The notes under the pieces: generated by a model
The model's input: only the letters and a program-made list of their open reading frames with translations
Told to the model about the DNA's origin: nothing
The model's database searches: none
Source: Blastococcus colisei
GTDB lineage: Bacteria; Actinomycetota; Actinomycetes; Mycobacteriales; Geodermatophilaceae
Direction of reading: 5' to 3'
DNA length: 64,000 nt
Assembly: GCF_006717095.1 (NCBI RefSeq)
Contig: NZ_VFQE01000001.1
Coordinates: forward strand, 3,782,001 to 3,846,000
Shown: in pieces, positions 9,017 to 17,926 of the stretch
Numbering within the stretch: the first letter of the stretch is position 1
How the letters are laid out: every line of letters begins with the position of its first letter
Position numbers and translations under genes: made by a program

Positions 9017-9429
9017 CGGGACTGCCGGCGCTGCTGCGCAGCGACGCCGGTCGGCCGCAGTTGCTCCGGTTCGCTGCCGTCGGTGGGGTGTCGAACCTCG
9101 TCTACCTCGCCCTGTTCGCCGCGCTGCACGGCCTGGGCGCCCAGCCGGCCAACCTGGCCGCGGCGCTCACCTCGACCGTCCTGTCCAACGACCTGCACCG
9201 CCGGCTGACTTTCCACGCCGATGAGCGGGTGACGTGGTCGACCGCCCAGTGGCGGGGCGGTCTGCTGGCCCTGGCCGGGATCGTCACCACCGCTGTCGCC
9301 CTGGCGGTGCTCGACGCTGCCGCCGGCACTCCGGGACTATGGGTCCAGGCGGCAGTGATCGGGGCCGTGAACGGAACCGTGGGCCTGGTACGCTTTCTCG
9401 CCCTGCGCCGGTGGTTCCGTCCGCGGTGA
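9013..9429 (+). CDS. GtrA-like membrane protein
   Basis: A 138-residue protein with four membrane segments in the GtrA family, members of which help move polyprenyl-linked sugars across the membrane in wall or surface glycan decoration. The N-terminal LLRFAAVGGVSNLVYLALF is the hallmark first segment (FxxVGxxxxxxxxxL), and the family's Asn/Phe-rich loop appears as SNDLHRRLTF. AGGAGG at 9002-9007 serves the ATG at 9013. It follows the ABC exporter but is separated by 227 bases carrying a possible leader ORF, so common transcription is uncertain. Confidence 0.8.
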   Translation: MTGLPALLRSDAGRPQLLRFAAVGGVSNLVYLALFAALHGLGAQPANLAAALTSTVLSNDLHRRLTFHADERVTWSTAQWRGGLLALAGIVTTAVALAVLDAAAGTPGLWVQAAVIGAVNGTVGLVRFLALRRWFRPR

Positions 9430-9480
9430 CCCCTACCGCTCCTCGGGCCACCACAGCGGGCCCCACCTGACGTGGCCGGC

Positions 9481-10179
9481 TCAGCCCCGCAGCGATCCCC
9501 TCCCGGCGTCGGAGGCGACCAGCCCGCTCTGGTAGGCCACCACCACCAGTTGCGCGCGATCACGAACGCCGAGCTTGGTCATCGCGCGGTTGACGTGGGT
9601 CTTGACCGTCAGCGGGGAGACGACGAGACGAACAGCGATGTCCTCGTTGGACAGGCCGTGCGCCACCAGGGCCAGGATCTCGCGTTCGCGTTCGGTGAGG
9701 ACGGTGAGCCGTTCGGGGCTGCCCGTGGCGCGACCGCCAGAGTCAGCTGGTTGCTGGAGGAATCGGGAGATGAGACTGCGGGTGGCTGCCGGGGACAGAA
9801 GTGCTTCACCGGCGGCGACGATGCGGATGCCCGCCAGCAGCTCCGCGGGCAGCACACCCTTGCCGAGGAACCCGCTCGCTCCCGCCCGCAGCGCCTGCAC
9901 GACGTACTCGTCGGCCTCGAAGGTGGTCAGCACCAGCACCCGGACACCGGCCAGGTCGTCGTCCCCGGCTATCCGGCCGGTGGCAGCCAGGCCGTCGGTG
10001 CCCGGCATGCGAATGTCCATCAGGACGACGTCGGCGCGAGTGCTGCGTGCCATCGCGACGGCCTCGTCCCCGGTCGCGGCTTCACCGACCACCTCGAGGT
10101 CGTCGGCAGAGTCGATCAGCGCCCGGAAGCCGGCCCGGATCAACGCCTGATCGTCGGCGATCAGCACCCGGATGGTCAC
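9481..10179 (-). CDS. NarL/LuxR-type response regulator
   Basis: A 232-residue response regulator. The receiver domain has RVLIADDQALIRAGF at its start, the phospho-acceptor Asp in VVLMDIRMPGTDG and the conserved Lys in SGFLGKGV. The C-terminal LuxR helix-turn-helix reads LTEREREILALVAHGLSNED with VKTHVNRAMTKLGVRDR as recognition region. GTG 10179 overlaps the stop of the sensor kinase gene by four bases, so both come from one mRNA. Likely targets are the kinase pair itself or the nearby ABC exporter, the commonest arrangement for this class; no operator is evident. Confidence 0.92.
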   Translation of the reverse strand: MTIRVLIADDQALIRAGFRALIDSADDLEVVGEAATGDEAVAMARSTRADVVLMDIRMPGTDGLAATGRIAGDDDLAGVRVLVLTTFEADEYVVQALRAGASGFLGKGVLPAELLAGIRIVAAGEALLSPAATRSLISRFLQQPADSGGRATGSPERLTVLTEREREILALVAHGLSNEDIAVRLVVSPLTVKTHVNRAMTKLGVRDRAQLVVVAYQSGLVASDAGRGSLRG

Positions 10180-11360
10180 CGCGCCGCCGATCCGACCACC
10201 GAAGGGGCCGGGACGACCGCGCGGACCCGGAACCGGGCAGGCCCCGGCTCGACCGACAACTGTCCGCCCAGGGCGGTGGTCCGCTCCCGCATGCCCAGCA
10301 GTCCGTGCCCGCCGCCGGTCGCCGCCGCCCGGCCGGCGGTGACCGGGTTGACGACCTCCACCTCGAGGGTGTCGGCGGTCCAGTGCAGGGTCAGCCGCGC
10401 GCTGTCTTCCGCGCCGTGCTTGTGTGCGTTGGTCAGCGACTCCTGGATGACGCGGTAGGCGGCGAGATCGCTGGCGGCCGGCAGTGGCCGGGGCAGCCCG
10501 GCCACCGTGAACTCCAGGGCCATCCCGGCGGCGGTCAGGCGCTCGACCAGTTGGTCGAGATCGGCCAGGCCGGGGGTGGGCTCGGTGGGCGCCGGGCTCT
10601 CGTCCTGCGGACCACGAAGCACGGCCAGCACGCTGCTCAACTCCTCCAGGACAGCCCGGCTGGCGGCCCGGATGTGCTCCAGCGCCGCCACCGCCTGCTC
10701 CGGTCGCCCCGGCAACAGGTGCGCGGCCACACCGGACTGCACGTTGATCACCGCGACGTGGTGCGCCACGACGTCATGCAGCTCCCGAGCGATCCGCACG
10801 CGCTCCTCGGCGACCCGGCGCCGGGCCTCCTCCTCGTGCGTCTGCTCGATCCGCCGGGCACGCTCCTCCACGGCGCTGACATAGGCACGCCGGCTCCGGA
10901 CCCCGTCCCCGATCGCGGCCGCGAAGCCGATCCACGCCGCGAAGATCAGCACCCCCGGGTCACTCCACCGGCCACCGGAGACGGCCAGCGCGCCCACCAC
11001 GACCCCAGCGGCAGCGGCCGCGCCGGTCAGGAGCGTCACCCGCCGATCGGTGTACGCACCCACCGTGTACACGGTGATCAGCACGGCCAACAGCAACGCC
11101 GGCCCCGGCTGACCACTGCCCATGGTGGCCAACAAGACCGTGACCGTGACCGCCACCGCCGGCACCGGCCAGCGCCGGCGCACCCCGACAGCGCCGGCGG
11201 CGACGCACGCCCCCAGCAGCAGAAGCCAGGTCAGTCCCGGCTCCGGCCCGTCACCCACCAAGAACCCGACAACGCCCCCGGCCAACACCAGCACGGCGAG
11301 CACGCCGTCCAGGACGCCGGCAGGCAGCCGGACACGACGCCGACCACCCCGACTCCCCAT
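10176..11360 (-). CDS. Sensor histidine kinase (HisKA_3, NarL-partner type)
   Basis: A 394-residue kinase with about four to five N-terminal membrane segments and no large outer loop, as in envelope-stress sensors of the LiaS/DesK sort. The dimerisation and phospho-acceptor motif is RIARELHDVVAHHVAVI and the ATPase domain has NAHKHG and GGHGLLGMRERTTALGG. ATG 11360 is used; a GTG directly before it (11363) is equally possible. It is cotranscribed with the response regulator. The signal is unknown, and the absence of an outer sensor domain suggests detection within the membrane or through a partner such as the ABC permease. Confidence 0.9.
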   Translation of the reverse strand: MGSRGGRRRVRLPAGVLDGVLAVLVLAGGVVGFLVGDGPEPGLTWLLLLGACVAAGAVGVRRRWPVPAVAVTVTVLLATMGSGQPGPALLLAVLITVYTVGAYTDRRVTLLTGAAAAAGVVVGALAVSGGRWSDPGVLIFAAWIGFAAAIGDGVRSRRAYVSAVEERARRIEQTHEEEARRRVAEERVRIARELHDVVAHHVAVINVQSGVAAHLLPGRPEQAVAALEHIRAASRAVLEELSSVLAVLRGPQDESPAPTEPTPGLADLDQLVERLTAAGMALEFTVAGLPRPLPAASDLAAYRVIQESLTNAHKHGAEDSARLTLHWTADTLEVEVVNPVTAGRAAATGGGHGLLGMRERTTALGGQLSVEPGPARFRVRAVVPAPSVVGSAAR

Positions 11361-11554
11361 CACACCCCGACGCTAAGACACCCATCTGCCCGACCGCGGC
11401 ATCGCGCCGCAGAATTCCGATAATCGGTCGAGGGCTGCACCGCCGGCCGGTGATGACGGTCCCGACGCCTGTCGCTGACCGCCGGGACTCACTCGAGTTC
11501 TTGCACGGTTCCCCGAGTCACCTTCCCCATAGCCTGCACCCGAGGAGGTCCACG

Positions 11555-11771
11555 ATGCCGCTGCCCACCACGTGTCCAACGATGCGACCCTGCCCTCGAT
11601 CCCGGACACATCGCCGGTCAGGCGGTCTACCTCAACTGGATCGCCGAGGGCGACTCCGTGGGGCCGGTCACCCTCGGCAAGCAGCATCTGGCCACGGGGT
11701 CACTGTTCCGCCCGCCGATGCTTCCCGCCGCCCGGTGCAGCTCCTGCAGCCTGGGCGTCTTCGAGGCGTGA
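11555..11771 (+). pseudogene. Small Cys-pair protein, apparently frameshifted
   Basis: ATG 11555 has an excellent GAGGAGG at 11542-11548, but its own frame soon becomes Arg/Pro-rich nonsense. A different frame (codons at positions divisible by three) from about 11590 to the TGA at 11769 reads convincingly: GHIAGQAVYLNWIAEGDSV, then LGKQHL and a C-terminal ARCSSCSLGVFEA with a C-x-x-C pair. That frame has no start codon of its own. The simplest reading is a small protein gene with an indel shortly after the start. I do not recognise the family. Confidence 0.4.
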
Positions 11772-11792
11772 GCCCGACCACAGGCGGCAGGA

Positions 11793-12415
11793 TCAGTCGG
11801 CGAACGTGAACCCGGCCGGCTGGCCGCCGGGTCCTGCCGAGCGGCCGATCGCCCCGGCGACTCGGCCAATGCGGCGATGGCCGGTGGAGATCCCGAAGAG
11901 GGTGCGGGTCATGGCGTTACGTGGGTCGAGCAGCTCGTCGAGTGCCCGGCCGGGGTCACTGGCGGCCACCGCCGGTGGTTGCCCGTGCCCCACAGGTCGC
12001 TGGGTTTCCGCGAGAGCCGACACCCACCATGCGCCTGGGCCTCGTTGACGACGGCGGTGATGACGACGGCGGTTCAGAAGCGGGAGCCGTCCTGAGGCAG
12101 CCGCCAGCCCTCGTACCGCAGCTCTCCCCAAGCCGCGGGCGCCGCCGGGTGTCGTTCGGGAAAGCCCCACGCACGGTCCCCTTCCGGGTAGAAGACCTCG
12201 AAGCTGCGACCCAGGATCTCCTCGGCCTCGTAGCCCTGGATGTGCCGGGCGCCGGCATTCCAGCTCACCGCTCGACCGTCGAAATCGAGCATAGAACTGT
12301 CGTAGTCGCGCACGCTGGACACGAACAGCCGGAACTGATTCTCGCCCTCCGGCGACCAAAGGTCCCGAGCAGTGCCGGTGGGCCTGTCCGCGCCCGTCAA
12401 CAAGGTCTCGTGCAC
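11793..12415 (-). pseudogene. PAS-domain protein interrupted by a nonsense codon
   Basis: GTG 12415, with GAGGAG just upstream, opens a PAS domain: LDFDGRAVSWNAGARHIQGY, EEILGRSFEVFYPEGD, then WGELRYEGWRLPQDGSRF followed by TGA at about 12074. Intact relatives have Trp (TGG) after DGSRF, then the last PAS strands. Here the same frame continues after the stop as TAVVITAVV, which matches that strand, so a TGG-to-TGA change is likely. Further along the minus strand (11793-11960) another frame gives LDELLDPRNAMTRTLFGIS, which may be the kinase or regulatory C-terminus. The gene is therefore probably inactive unless the stop is read through. Confidence 0.55.
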
Positions 12416-12958
12416 GCTCGCTCCTCGATCTGCGTTCAGAGATTCCGCTCGGCGCCCGCGGATGCGCGCGCCTGGCAGCGGGGCCGCGCCTCGACGCCCT
12501 GGAGTACACGGATCGCCGCGATCGGCTCGGCCGACACCGCAACGGCCGGGCCCTCTGGAGGCGAGCGACGGAGGTACCGGTCAACCGGCAACCATGCCAC
12601 CAGCGACCGGCCGGCGGACGGCCGTCCGGGTGAGGACGAGGCCCTGCCCGGGCGAGGAGGCCTCGGTCTGCGCAGCCCTGTCGCGGCGCCGTCGGGCACC
12701 CGCACAGGACCGCGCTGCCAGGGCTCGGCCGGTACCGCTCCCCTTCATTCTCCAGCACCGCCGTTGTCTACACATTGACGGCCAGCGATCGCAGCTGCTC
12801 GACGAGACACTCGTGGCTCGCTGCCGGATCTCGCGGCCTGGGAAGCCCAGGGGAGGCCGGTCCACAGTCATGTCAGCGAGCGTGTTCCAATCGTCGTCCC
12901 CGCGCCAGGGTCATCGCGCGCCCCGACCCCGCAGCACATCGGTGGCGACGACGGTCGG
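12416..12958. other. Intergenic stretch, no gene supported
   Basis: Several overlapping open frames occur, but none combines coherent codon use with a start. A minus-strand frame ending at about 12770 (AASHECLVEQLRSLAVNV) looks protein-like for 20 codons but has no start, so it may be a scrap of a lost gene. I assign nothing here. Confidence 0.4.
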
Positions 12959-13270
12959 TCACCAGTAGGCGACGCGCTGCTCCTCGGAACGCCAACCGTC
13001 TACCCCTCGGGCGAACTGGTCCAGCGGCATCCAGATCAGTGTGAAGGGCTGCGCCATGGCCTCGGCGAAACCAGGTTCGAAGGGTCGCAGCCGCGCCTGG
13101 AATGCCGGCTTTGGCAGCCGCGCCCGGCGGCATATCCAGCCCACTTCTCCCCGGCTGTAGGTGGCCACGGAGAAAACCAGGTCCTGCTCGGAGTGCGGTT
13201 CATAGCACCACCAGGACCATGCCGTGAGCAGGTGGCGACTTGCCCGGTCGGCGCCGCTGACCTCTGCCAT
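12959..13270 (-). CDS. Hypothetical protein (103 aa)
   Basis: A small, Trp-rich soluble protein of unrecognised family, with steady third-position G/C. Distinctive pieces are LTAWSWWCYEPHSEQDLVF, VGWICRRARLPKPAFQARL and FTLIWMPLDQFARG. ATG 13270 is preferred over the longer alternative at 13369 because codon use deteriorates upstream; only a weak AGGGA precedes it. It lies alone between degenerate stretches, so context gives no hint of function. Confidence 0.5.
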   Translation of the reverse strand: MAEVSGADRASRHLLTAWSWWCYEPHSEQDLVFSVATYSRGEVGWICRRARLPKPAFQARLRPFEPGFAEAMAQPFTLIWMPLDQFARGVDGWRSEEQRVAYW

Positions 13271-13512
13271 GTCACGGTTCCCTGCAGTGGGTGCCTTTGC
13301 CAGGAATGGGCGAACCTGGCCTAGTCCGACTCGTTCCGCAGATTCCACCAGACAGGTATCGGCAGTCACCGCGACGACCCTTAGCGAGTTCGCGAGGATC
13401 TACCCATTTCGGACGGGGTAATCTGCATCTCGCTCGCGTTGTTGCGGACCATCGAAGGTCGATGCATTGCGCCTTGCCCGGGCAAGGCGGTTGGCTGAAC
13501 GCCAGGAGGAGG

Positions 13513-13824
13513 ATGGCGAGACACGCCGAAACGACACGCGCGGCGGCTCTAGCGCTATGCCGAGGCTTACCTTCACCCCTCGTGGTCGTGACCCTCGAGG
13601 CACTTCTACCTGGGCTGCGCAGGCGGCGGGAATCCTACGAGAACCGCGAAGCACTGGGCGAGCGGCTGCGACGCATGGCTTTGTTCCTGGAGACCGCCGC
13701 GGTCCTGGAACTACAGGCCAGAGATGCAAGTCGAGCCCCGGAAGCACGGTGCTCTGCCAATGCGCCCAAACGGTGCCGCAGGAAAGCCGCCCGTATCGGG
13801 AAAGGCTGGCCGCAGTCGGCGTGA
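13513..13824 (+). CDS. Hypothetical helical protein (possible)
   Basis: A 103-residue frame, probably all-helical (VVVTLEALLPGLRRRRESY, EALGERLRRMALFLETAAVL), with an Arg/Lys-rich tail. AGGAGGAGG abuts ATG 13513 without a spacer, which is poor; a start further upstream would extend it. Third-position G/C is moderate. It may be a real small gene or a decaying one. No family recognised. Confidence 0.35.
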   Translation: MARHAETTRAAALALCRGLPSPLVVVTLEALLPGLRRRRESYENREALGERLRRMALFLETAAVLELQARDASRAPEARCSANAPKRCRRKAARIGKGWPQSA

Positions 13825-14210
13825 CGCTGAATTCAGCGAGTCATCGGGAAAGGCGCATCTGAATCCAGGGCGAGCAGTCCAGCCAGCAGAGGTACAGGAA
13901 CGTCCGGGCGACATCCTTCCGCGAACGTTGCCGCGCTTTGACCTGCGACAGCGCCCCTGCGCCATGAGATGTCACCGGACCGCTCAGCGTCCTTACTGGT
14001 CGGTCGGTCGTAGGGCCGGATTCGCCACTCGGCCGGCCTCGTGACCGACGCCCCCCGCGCATAACGAGGCGCGCGGGCGCAGCAGCCCGCGATGCCATGT
14101 GGGCCTTGCGGCTATCTTGCGGAGCCCTCCAGCCAGCCGTGCGGTCCTCCCTCCAGAGTCGTCCCTGTCGCGGGGCAGGCCCACGGCAAGAGCCAACTGG
14201 AGGAGACGTC
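13825..14210. other. Intergenic stretch before the TasA-like gene
   Basis: About 385 bases without a convincing gene on either strand. The final 12 bases carry GGAGGAG (14199-14205), the ribosome binding site for the GTG at 14211. A promoter for that gene should lie here, but I see no clear -10/-35 pair. Confidence 0.4.
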
Positions 14211-14843
14211 GTGAACAGCCCGGTCACCGCCCGTCCCGCCCGGAGCCGCACCGCTGTGAAGATCGTCGGATCGCTGGCCGTACTGGCCGCTGCCGGCGCG
14301 GTCGCCGGACTGGGCACCTTCGGCACGTTCACCGACAGCACGTCGGTGGACACCCTCATCGACTCGGGAACCGTCTCCATCGACGTGGGCGTCCCCGGCG
14401 GCCCGAAGACCATTCCGGTCACCACCAGCGGCTTCGTTCCGGGGGACTCCCTCAGCCGCGCGGTGAACCTGACCAACGACGGCGACTCCGCGCTGGCATC
14501 GATAGCACTCGCCAACTCGACGGACGCCGCCAACGCCTTGGTCACCGACGAGGTCAACGGGCTGCAACTGACCCTGCGGGCGTGCTCGCGGGCATGGACC
14601 ATGACCGACCGCAGAGCCGAGGTGCCCGCTTACAGCTGCGAAGACACGGAGCAGACGCTGTACTCCGGCCCGGTCCTCGCCACGCAGACGCTGAGTGATC
14701 CGGCCAGCCTGAACCCCGGCGGTGGGGACCACCTGGTGTTCACGATCTCGCTGCCGACGAGCGCCGGCAACCAGTTCCAGAGCCTGAGCGCGACGGTCAG
14801 CATTGCTTTCACAGCCGTGCAGCGGGCCGGAGCCGTGCGCTGA
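14211..14843 (+). CDS. TasA/camelysin-like exported protein
   Basis: A 210-residue secreted protein resembling the TasA/CalY family of surface fibre proteins and metallopeptidase-like camelysins. After a basic start (ARPARSRTAVK) comes a signal segment (IVGSLAVLAAAGAVAGLGTF) and the family hallmark GTFTDSTS directly after it. The rest is beta-rich, with VNLTNDGDSALASIAL and two Cys (RACSRAW, AYSCED) that could form a disulphide. GTG 14211 has GGAGGAG five bases upstream. In Bacillus such proteins are cleaved by SipW, but no signal peptidase gene is adjacent here. Function in actinobacteria is not established. Confidence 0.7.
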   Translation: MNSPVTARPARSRTAVKIVGSLAVLAAAGAVAGLGTFGTFTDSTSVDTLIDSGTVSIDVGVPGGPKTIPVTTSGFVPGDSLSRAVNLTNDGDSALASIALANSTDAANALVTDEVNGLQLTLRACSRAWTMTDRRAEVPAYSCEDTEQTLYSGPVLATQTLSDPASLNPGGGDHLVFTISLPTSAGNQFQSLSATVSIAFTAVQRAGAVR

Positions 14844-14849
14844 GCACGC

Positions 14850-15283
14850 CGGCCGAGCGGAGCTGACTCGAAGCCGTTGCCTGCACGCCGTGCGCGGTGA
14901 CGAGGGCGGCGATGAGATGCAACCCGTGGCCGCCGACGGCCGGGTCCCGATCCACCGCGATCGCCGCGGACAATCGGGGGCGCCGTGGCTGACCTCGATC
15001 ATCCAGCCGTCGTTGGCGTAGACCAGACGGCGCCGACCGGATCGGTGCCGTGCCGCAGCGCGTTGGGAGCCAGCTCGTCGAAGTCCGTCAAGAAGGAGTC
15101 CAGATCCACCCGCTCCGGACCCCATCGGCGCAACTCAGCGCGGGCCGTCGGCAGCTGGCGAAGGTCATTGAGCTCCCAGTCCGCCGAAGGCGACTGTTCA
15201 CCGGGCGCCGGCGCGGGTGGGCACCGGTAGGGCCACCGTGGCGGCCTGTCCCCTCCCCGTTCATCACCGGAACAGGAGACCAT
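14850..15283 (-). pseudogene. RsbW-like ATPase gene broken by two frameshifts
   Basis: From ATG 15283 one frame carries WELNDLRQLPTARAEL and the N-box-like DFDELAPNALRHGTDPVG, then stops at 14999. The next frame continues the fold with YANDGWMIEVSHGAPDCP, and a third frame supplies the G-box half, VDRDPAVGGHGLHLIAALVTAHG. These three pieces in order make a complete GHKL anti-sigma ATPase like the intact one at 1348-1857. Two single-base-scale indels therefore inactivate it, unless they are assembly errors. Its neighbour downstream on the other strand is a STAS antagonist, the usual partner of such kinases. Confidence 0.6.
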
Positions 15284-15389
15284 GGCCGCGCCCCGGCCGA
15301 TCGGCGGCCACGGCGGCCGACCACGCAGCGTACCGTTCTGATTCCGGAGAGCACTTGATCTGGGGGGCGACGAGCTGCAAGATGAGGCC

Positions 15390-15743
15390 ATGACGCTCGC
15401 CAACTCCCCGCAGCCGCCCGGGCGAATCAGCCTCGACTGTGAAAACGGGCGCCGGGTGATTCGACTGGCCGGTGAGATCGACACGAGCACGATCGACGCC
15501 TTCGAGGCGGCTCACCGTCTCCAACTCACAGAGGACAATGCTCCTCTCCGGGCCGACGAGGCGATCTCCATGGTCGACCTGGCAGATGTCAGCTTCCTGT
15601 CTTCCACCGGGATCAGCTTTCTGGTCCGCCACACCAGAGCAGCCCGCGAGCACGGGCACCGACCCGCCCTGCGCGGCCTGCACGACCCGGCACGCCGCGT
15701 TCTGCAGATCACCGGAGTCGACTCCCTGTTCCACGTCACCTGA
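15390..15743 (+). CDS. STAS-domain anti-sigma factor antagonist
   Basis: A 117-residue STAS protein of the SpoIIAA/RsbV type, which frees a sigma factor by binding its anti-sigma kinase. The core reads VIRLAGEIDTSTIDAFEAAH and the phosphorylatable Ser region is VDLADVSFLSSTGISFL, followed by LRGLHDPARRVLQITGVD. ATG 15390 is the only sensible start. The adjacent RsbW-like kinase gene is broken, so this antagonist has probably been orphaned or answers to another kinase, for example that at 1348-1857. Confidence 0.85.
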   Translation: MTLANSPQPPGRISLDCENGRRVIRLAGEIDTSTIDAFEAAHRLQLTEDNAPLRADEAISMVDLADVSFLSSTGISFLVRHTRAAREHGHRPALRGLHDPARRVLQITGVDSLFHVT

Positions 15744-15958
15744 CCGGCGGCGTCGGCCGGGCGAGTGCGCGGCCTCGGCTGGCACGGCAGGGGCTGGCCG
15801 CTCCACGGGGGAGAGCGACCAGCCCCGGCTCACCCTGCCCCACAGCACGGCGGATCGTCCACCCCCTGGACAGTCGGCAGCCACGGTTCACTCCTCGGAT
15901 GGGACACCTGGTTATCGGCGCTCCGCACGACCCTCCTGCCACCTCCGGCGCTTCCGGG

Positions 15959-17926
15959 TCAGCCGTGGGACGGCGAGATCCGCTGGGGCGGCGTGCCCGA
16001 CCGGCCCGCCGTCGATGAGGTTCGTGCCCGCCAGTCGGTGAGCCATCCCTCGAAGGCCGCAGGCGGCAGCGGGGCGCTGACGACATAGCCTTGGGCCTGG
16101 TCGCAGTTCAGCGCGGCGAGTCGGTCGAGTAGTGCGTCGGTCTCGACGCCTTCGGCGGTCACGCTGAAGCCGAGCCGGTGGGCGAGGTCGATGACGGCCT
16201 GGGTGACCGCCTCGTCCGCGGCGTGGTCCAGCATCTGGCTGACCAGGCTGCTGTCGATCTTCAACGCGGTGATGGGCAGGATCCGGAGAAGCGCGAGGCT
16301 GGTGTATCCGGCGCCGAAGTCGTCGATGGCCACCTCCACCCCGCGGGCCTGCAGCTGCGTCAGCACGAACGCCGCACGCTCGGGGTTGGTCATGACTGCC
16401 GTCTCGGTGACCTCCAACTGCAGGAGCGACGCCGGCAACTCGGCCCCGCGCAGGACGGCCAACACCCGGGCGGGCAGATCGTCTTCCAGCAGGCTGCGCG
16501 GGCTGATGTTGACCGCCACCTGCAACGGCATGCCAGCTCGCCGCCAGCTGGCGGCCTGCTGCACCGCCTCCCGGAGCACCCACCGGGTCAGCGGCTGCAT
16601 CAGTCCGCTGCGTTCCAGAACGGGCAGGAACTCACCCGGTGGCAGCAGTCCCCGGGTCGGGTGCTGCCAACGCACCAGCGCCTCGACACTGGTGACTTTC
16701 AGATCCGCCAGGGACACCTTGGGCTGGTAATGCAGCACGAACTCGTCGTTCTCCAAGGCCCGGCGCAGGTCAGTGACCATGGCCAGCTGGCCGACGGTGT
16801 GCTGGTCGGTACCGGGGTCGTAGACGGTGGTGCCGCGGCGGCCGCGCTTGGCCTGGTACATGGCCACGTCGGCGCGCTGCAGCAGGTCGGGCAGGTTCCG
16901 GCCGTGCTCGGGCGCGAGAGCGACCCCGATGCTGGCATCCACAGCCAGCTCCATGCCGTGCACCGTGAAGGGCGCCTCCCGCAGCCGCCTCAGCAGCTGG
17001 TCGGCCCGGTCCTGCGCCGCGCCGGTGTTGGGCAGGCTGGTCAGCAGCACCCCGAACTCGTCGCCACCGAGGCGAACAACCAGATCATCCGATCGCACCG
17101 CGCCCTGAAGGGCGGCGGCAACTTGCTGAAGCAGCAGGTCCCCCGCGGTGTGACCGAGCGTGTCGTTGACCGACTTGAACTCGCTCAGGTCGATCAGCAG
17201 CAGGGCCAGGGGACGCGTGGAGCTCGCCTTGGCCAGCAGGCCGCGGGCGTCCTCGTACAGCGCGCGGCGGTTCAGCAGCCCAGTGAGCAGGTCGTGGCGG
17301 GCGTGCCGCTCGCGGCGCAGCAGGCGGTATCGCAGCCCCCCCAGCCCGGCGACGATCACCGCGAAGATCACGCCGACGGACACCTGCTGCCGAAGCAGCC
17401 TGTCCTCCGTGGCCGCGGTGAGCTGGCTGTGCGGAATCACCACCTGGACGACGGAACCGGCCGATGCGGCTGTCCCCTCGGCCCGGAACGGCAGGAACAC
17501 CCGCAGCCGGGCCTGGCCGTCTGCGGTCTGGTCGTGCACCGTCCAGGACTGACCACCCTGGGCACGCTCAAGATCGCTCTGGGAGAGGCGCACCACATCG
17601 GAGCCGCCCGGGGAGCCCTCGAACAGAGGGGTGCCATCGAGCCCCCAGACGCCGATGCCGAGCAGCTGACCGTCGTGGCGCAGCTGGCTGACGTCCTGTC
17701 GGAGATCAGAAAGTGCCTCGTCGGCGAACCGGCCCGCCGTGAGAGCACCCGCGTTGAGATGGGGGCCGACGACGGTGGCGGCAATGACCTCCGCGGTCTG
17801 CGCCCCCTGGGCGTCGGCCCGCGTGTGACCCCGGCTGTCCAGTGTCAGCATCAGCCACACCATGGCCGCCAGGACCGGGCCGATCACGACCAGAAGAAGC
17901 ACCCGCGACATAATAAAGCGCCGCAT
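15959..17926 (-). CDS. Membrane GGDEF-EAL protein, paralogue of 2716-4656
   Basis: A 655-residue cyclic di-GMP enzyme with the same layout as the protein at 2716: membrane segment (LLLVVIGPVLAAMVWLM), outer region, second segment (VGVIFAVIVAGLGGL), GGDEF with RxxD inhibitory site five residues before it, and a complete EAL set (EALVRW, VNISPRS, LEVTETAVM, IDDFGAGYTSL, LKIDSS, EGVET). Long stretches are identical to the paralogue, while the sensor region diverges (HLNAGALTAGRFADEAL against RLDASDLAGGQLF), suggesting different signals. ATG 17926 has GGAGGAG upstream; the longer open frame beyond it has poor codon use. It ends RTSSTAGRSGTPPQ, unlike its paralogue. Confidence 0.93.
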   Translation of the reverse strand: MRRFIMSRVLLLVVIGPVLAAMVWLMLTLDSRGHTRADAQGAQTAEVIAATVVGPHLNAGALTAGRFADEALSDLRQDVSQLRHDGQLLGIGVWGLDGTPLFEGSPGGSDVVRLSQSDLERAQGGQSWTVHDQTADGQARLRVFLPFRAEGTAASAGSVVQVVIPHSQLTAATEDRLLRQQVSVGVIFAVIVAGLGGLRYRLLRRERHARHDLLTGLLNRRALYEDARGLLAKASSTRPLALLLIDLSEFKSVNDTLGHTAGDLLLQQVAAALQGAVRSDDLVVRLGGDEFGVLLTSLPNTGAAQDRADQLLRRLREAPFTVHGMELAVDASIGVALAPEHGRNLPDLLQRADVAMYQAKRGRRGTTVYDPGTDQHTVGQLAMVTDLRRALENDEFVLHYQPKVSLADLKVTSVEALVRWQHPTRGLLPPGEFLPVLERSGLMQPLTRWVLREAVQQAASWRRAGMPLQVAVNISPRSLLEDDLPARVLAVLRGAELPASLLQLEVTETAVMTNPERAAFVLTQLQARGVEVAIDDFGAGYTSLALLRILPITALKIDSSLVSQMLDHAADEAVTQAVIDLAHRLGFSVTAEGVETDALLDRLAALNCDQAQGYVVSAPLPPAAFEGWLTDWRARTSSTAGRSGTPPQRISPSHG

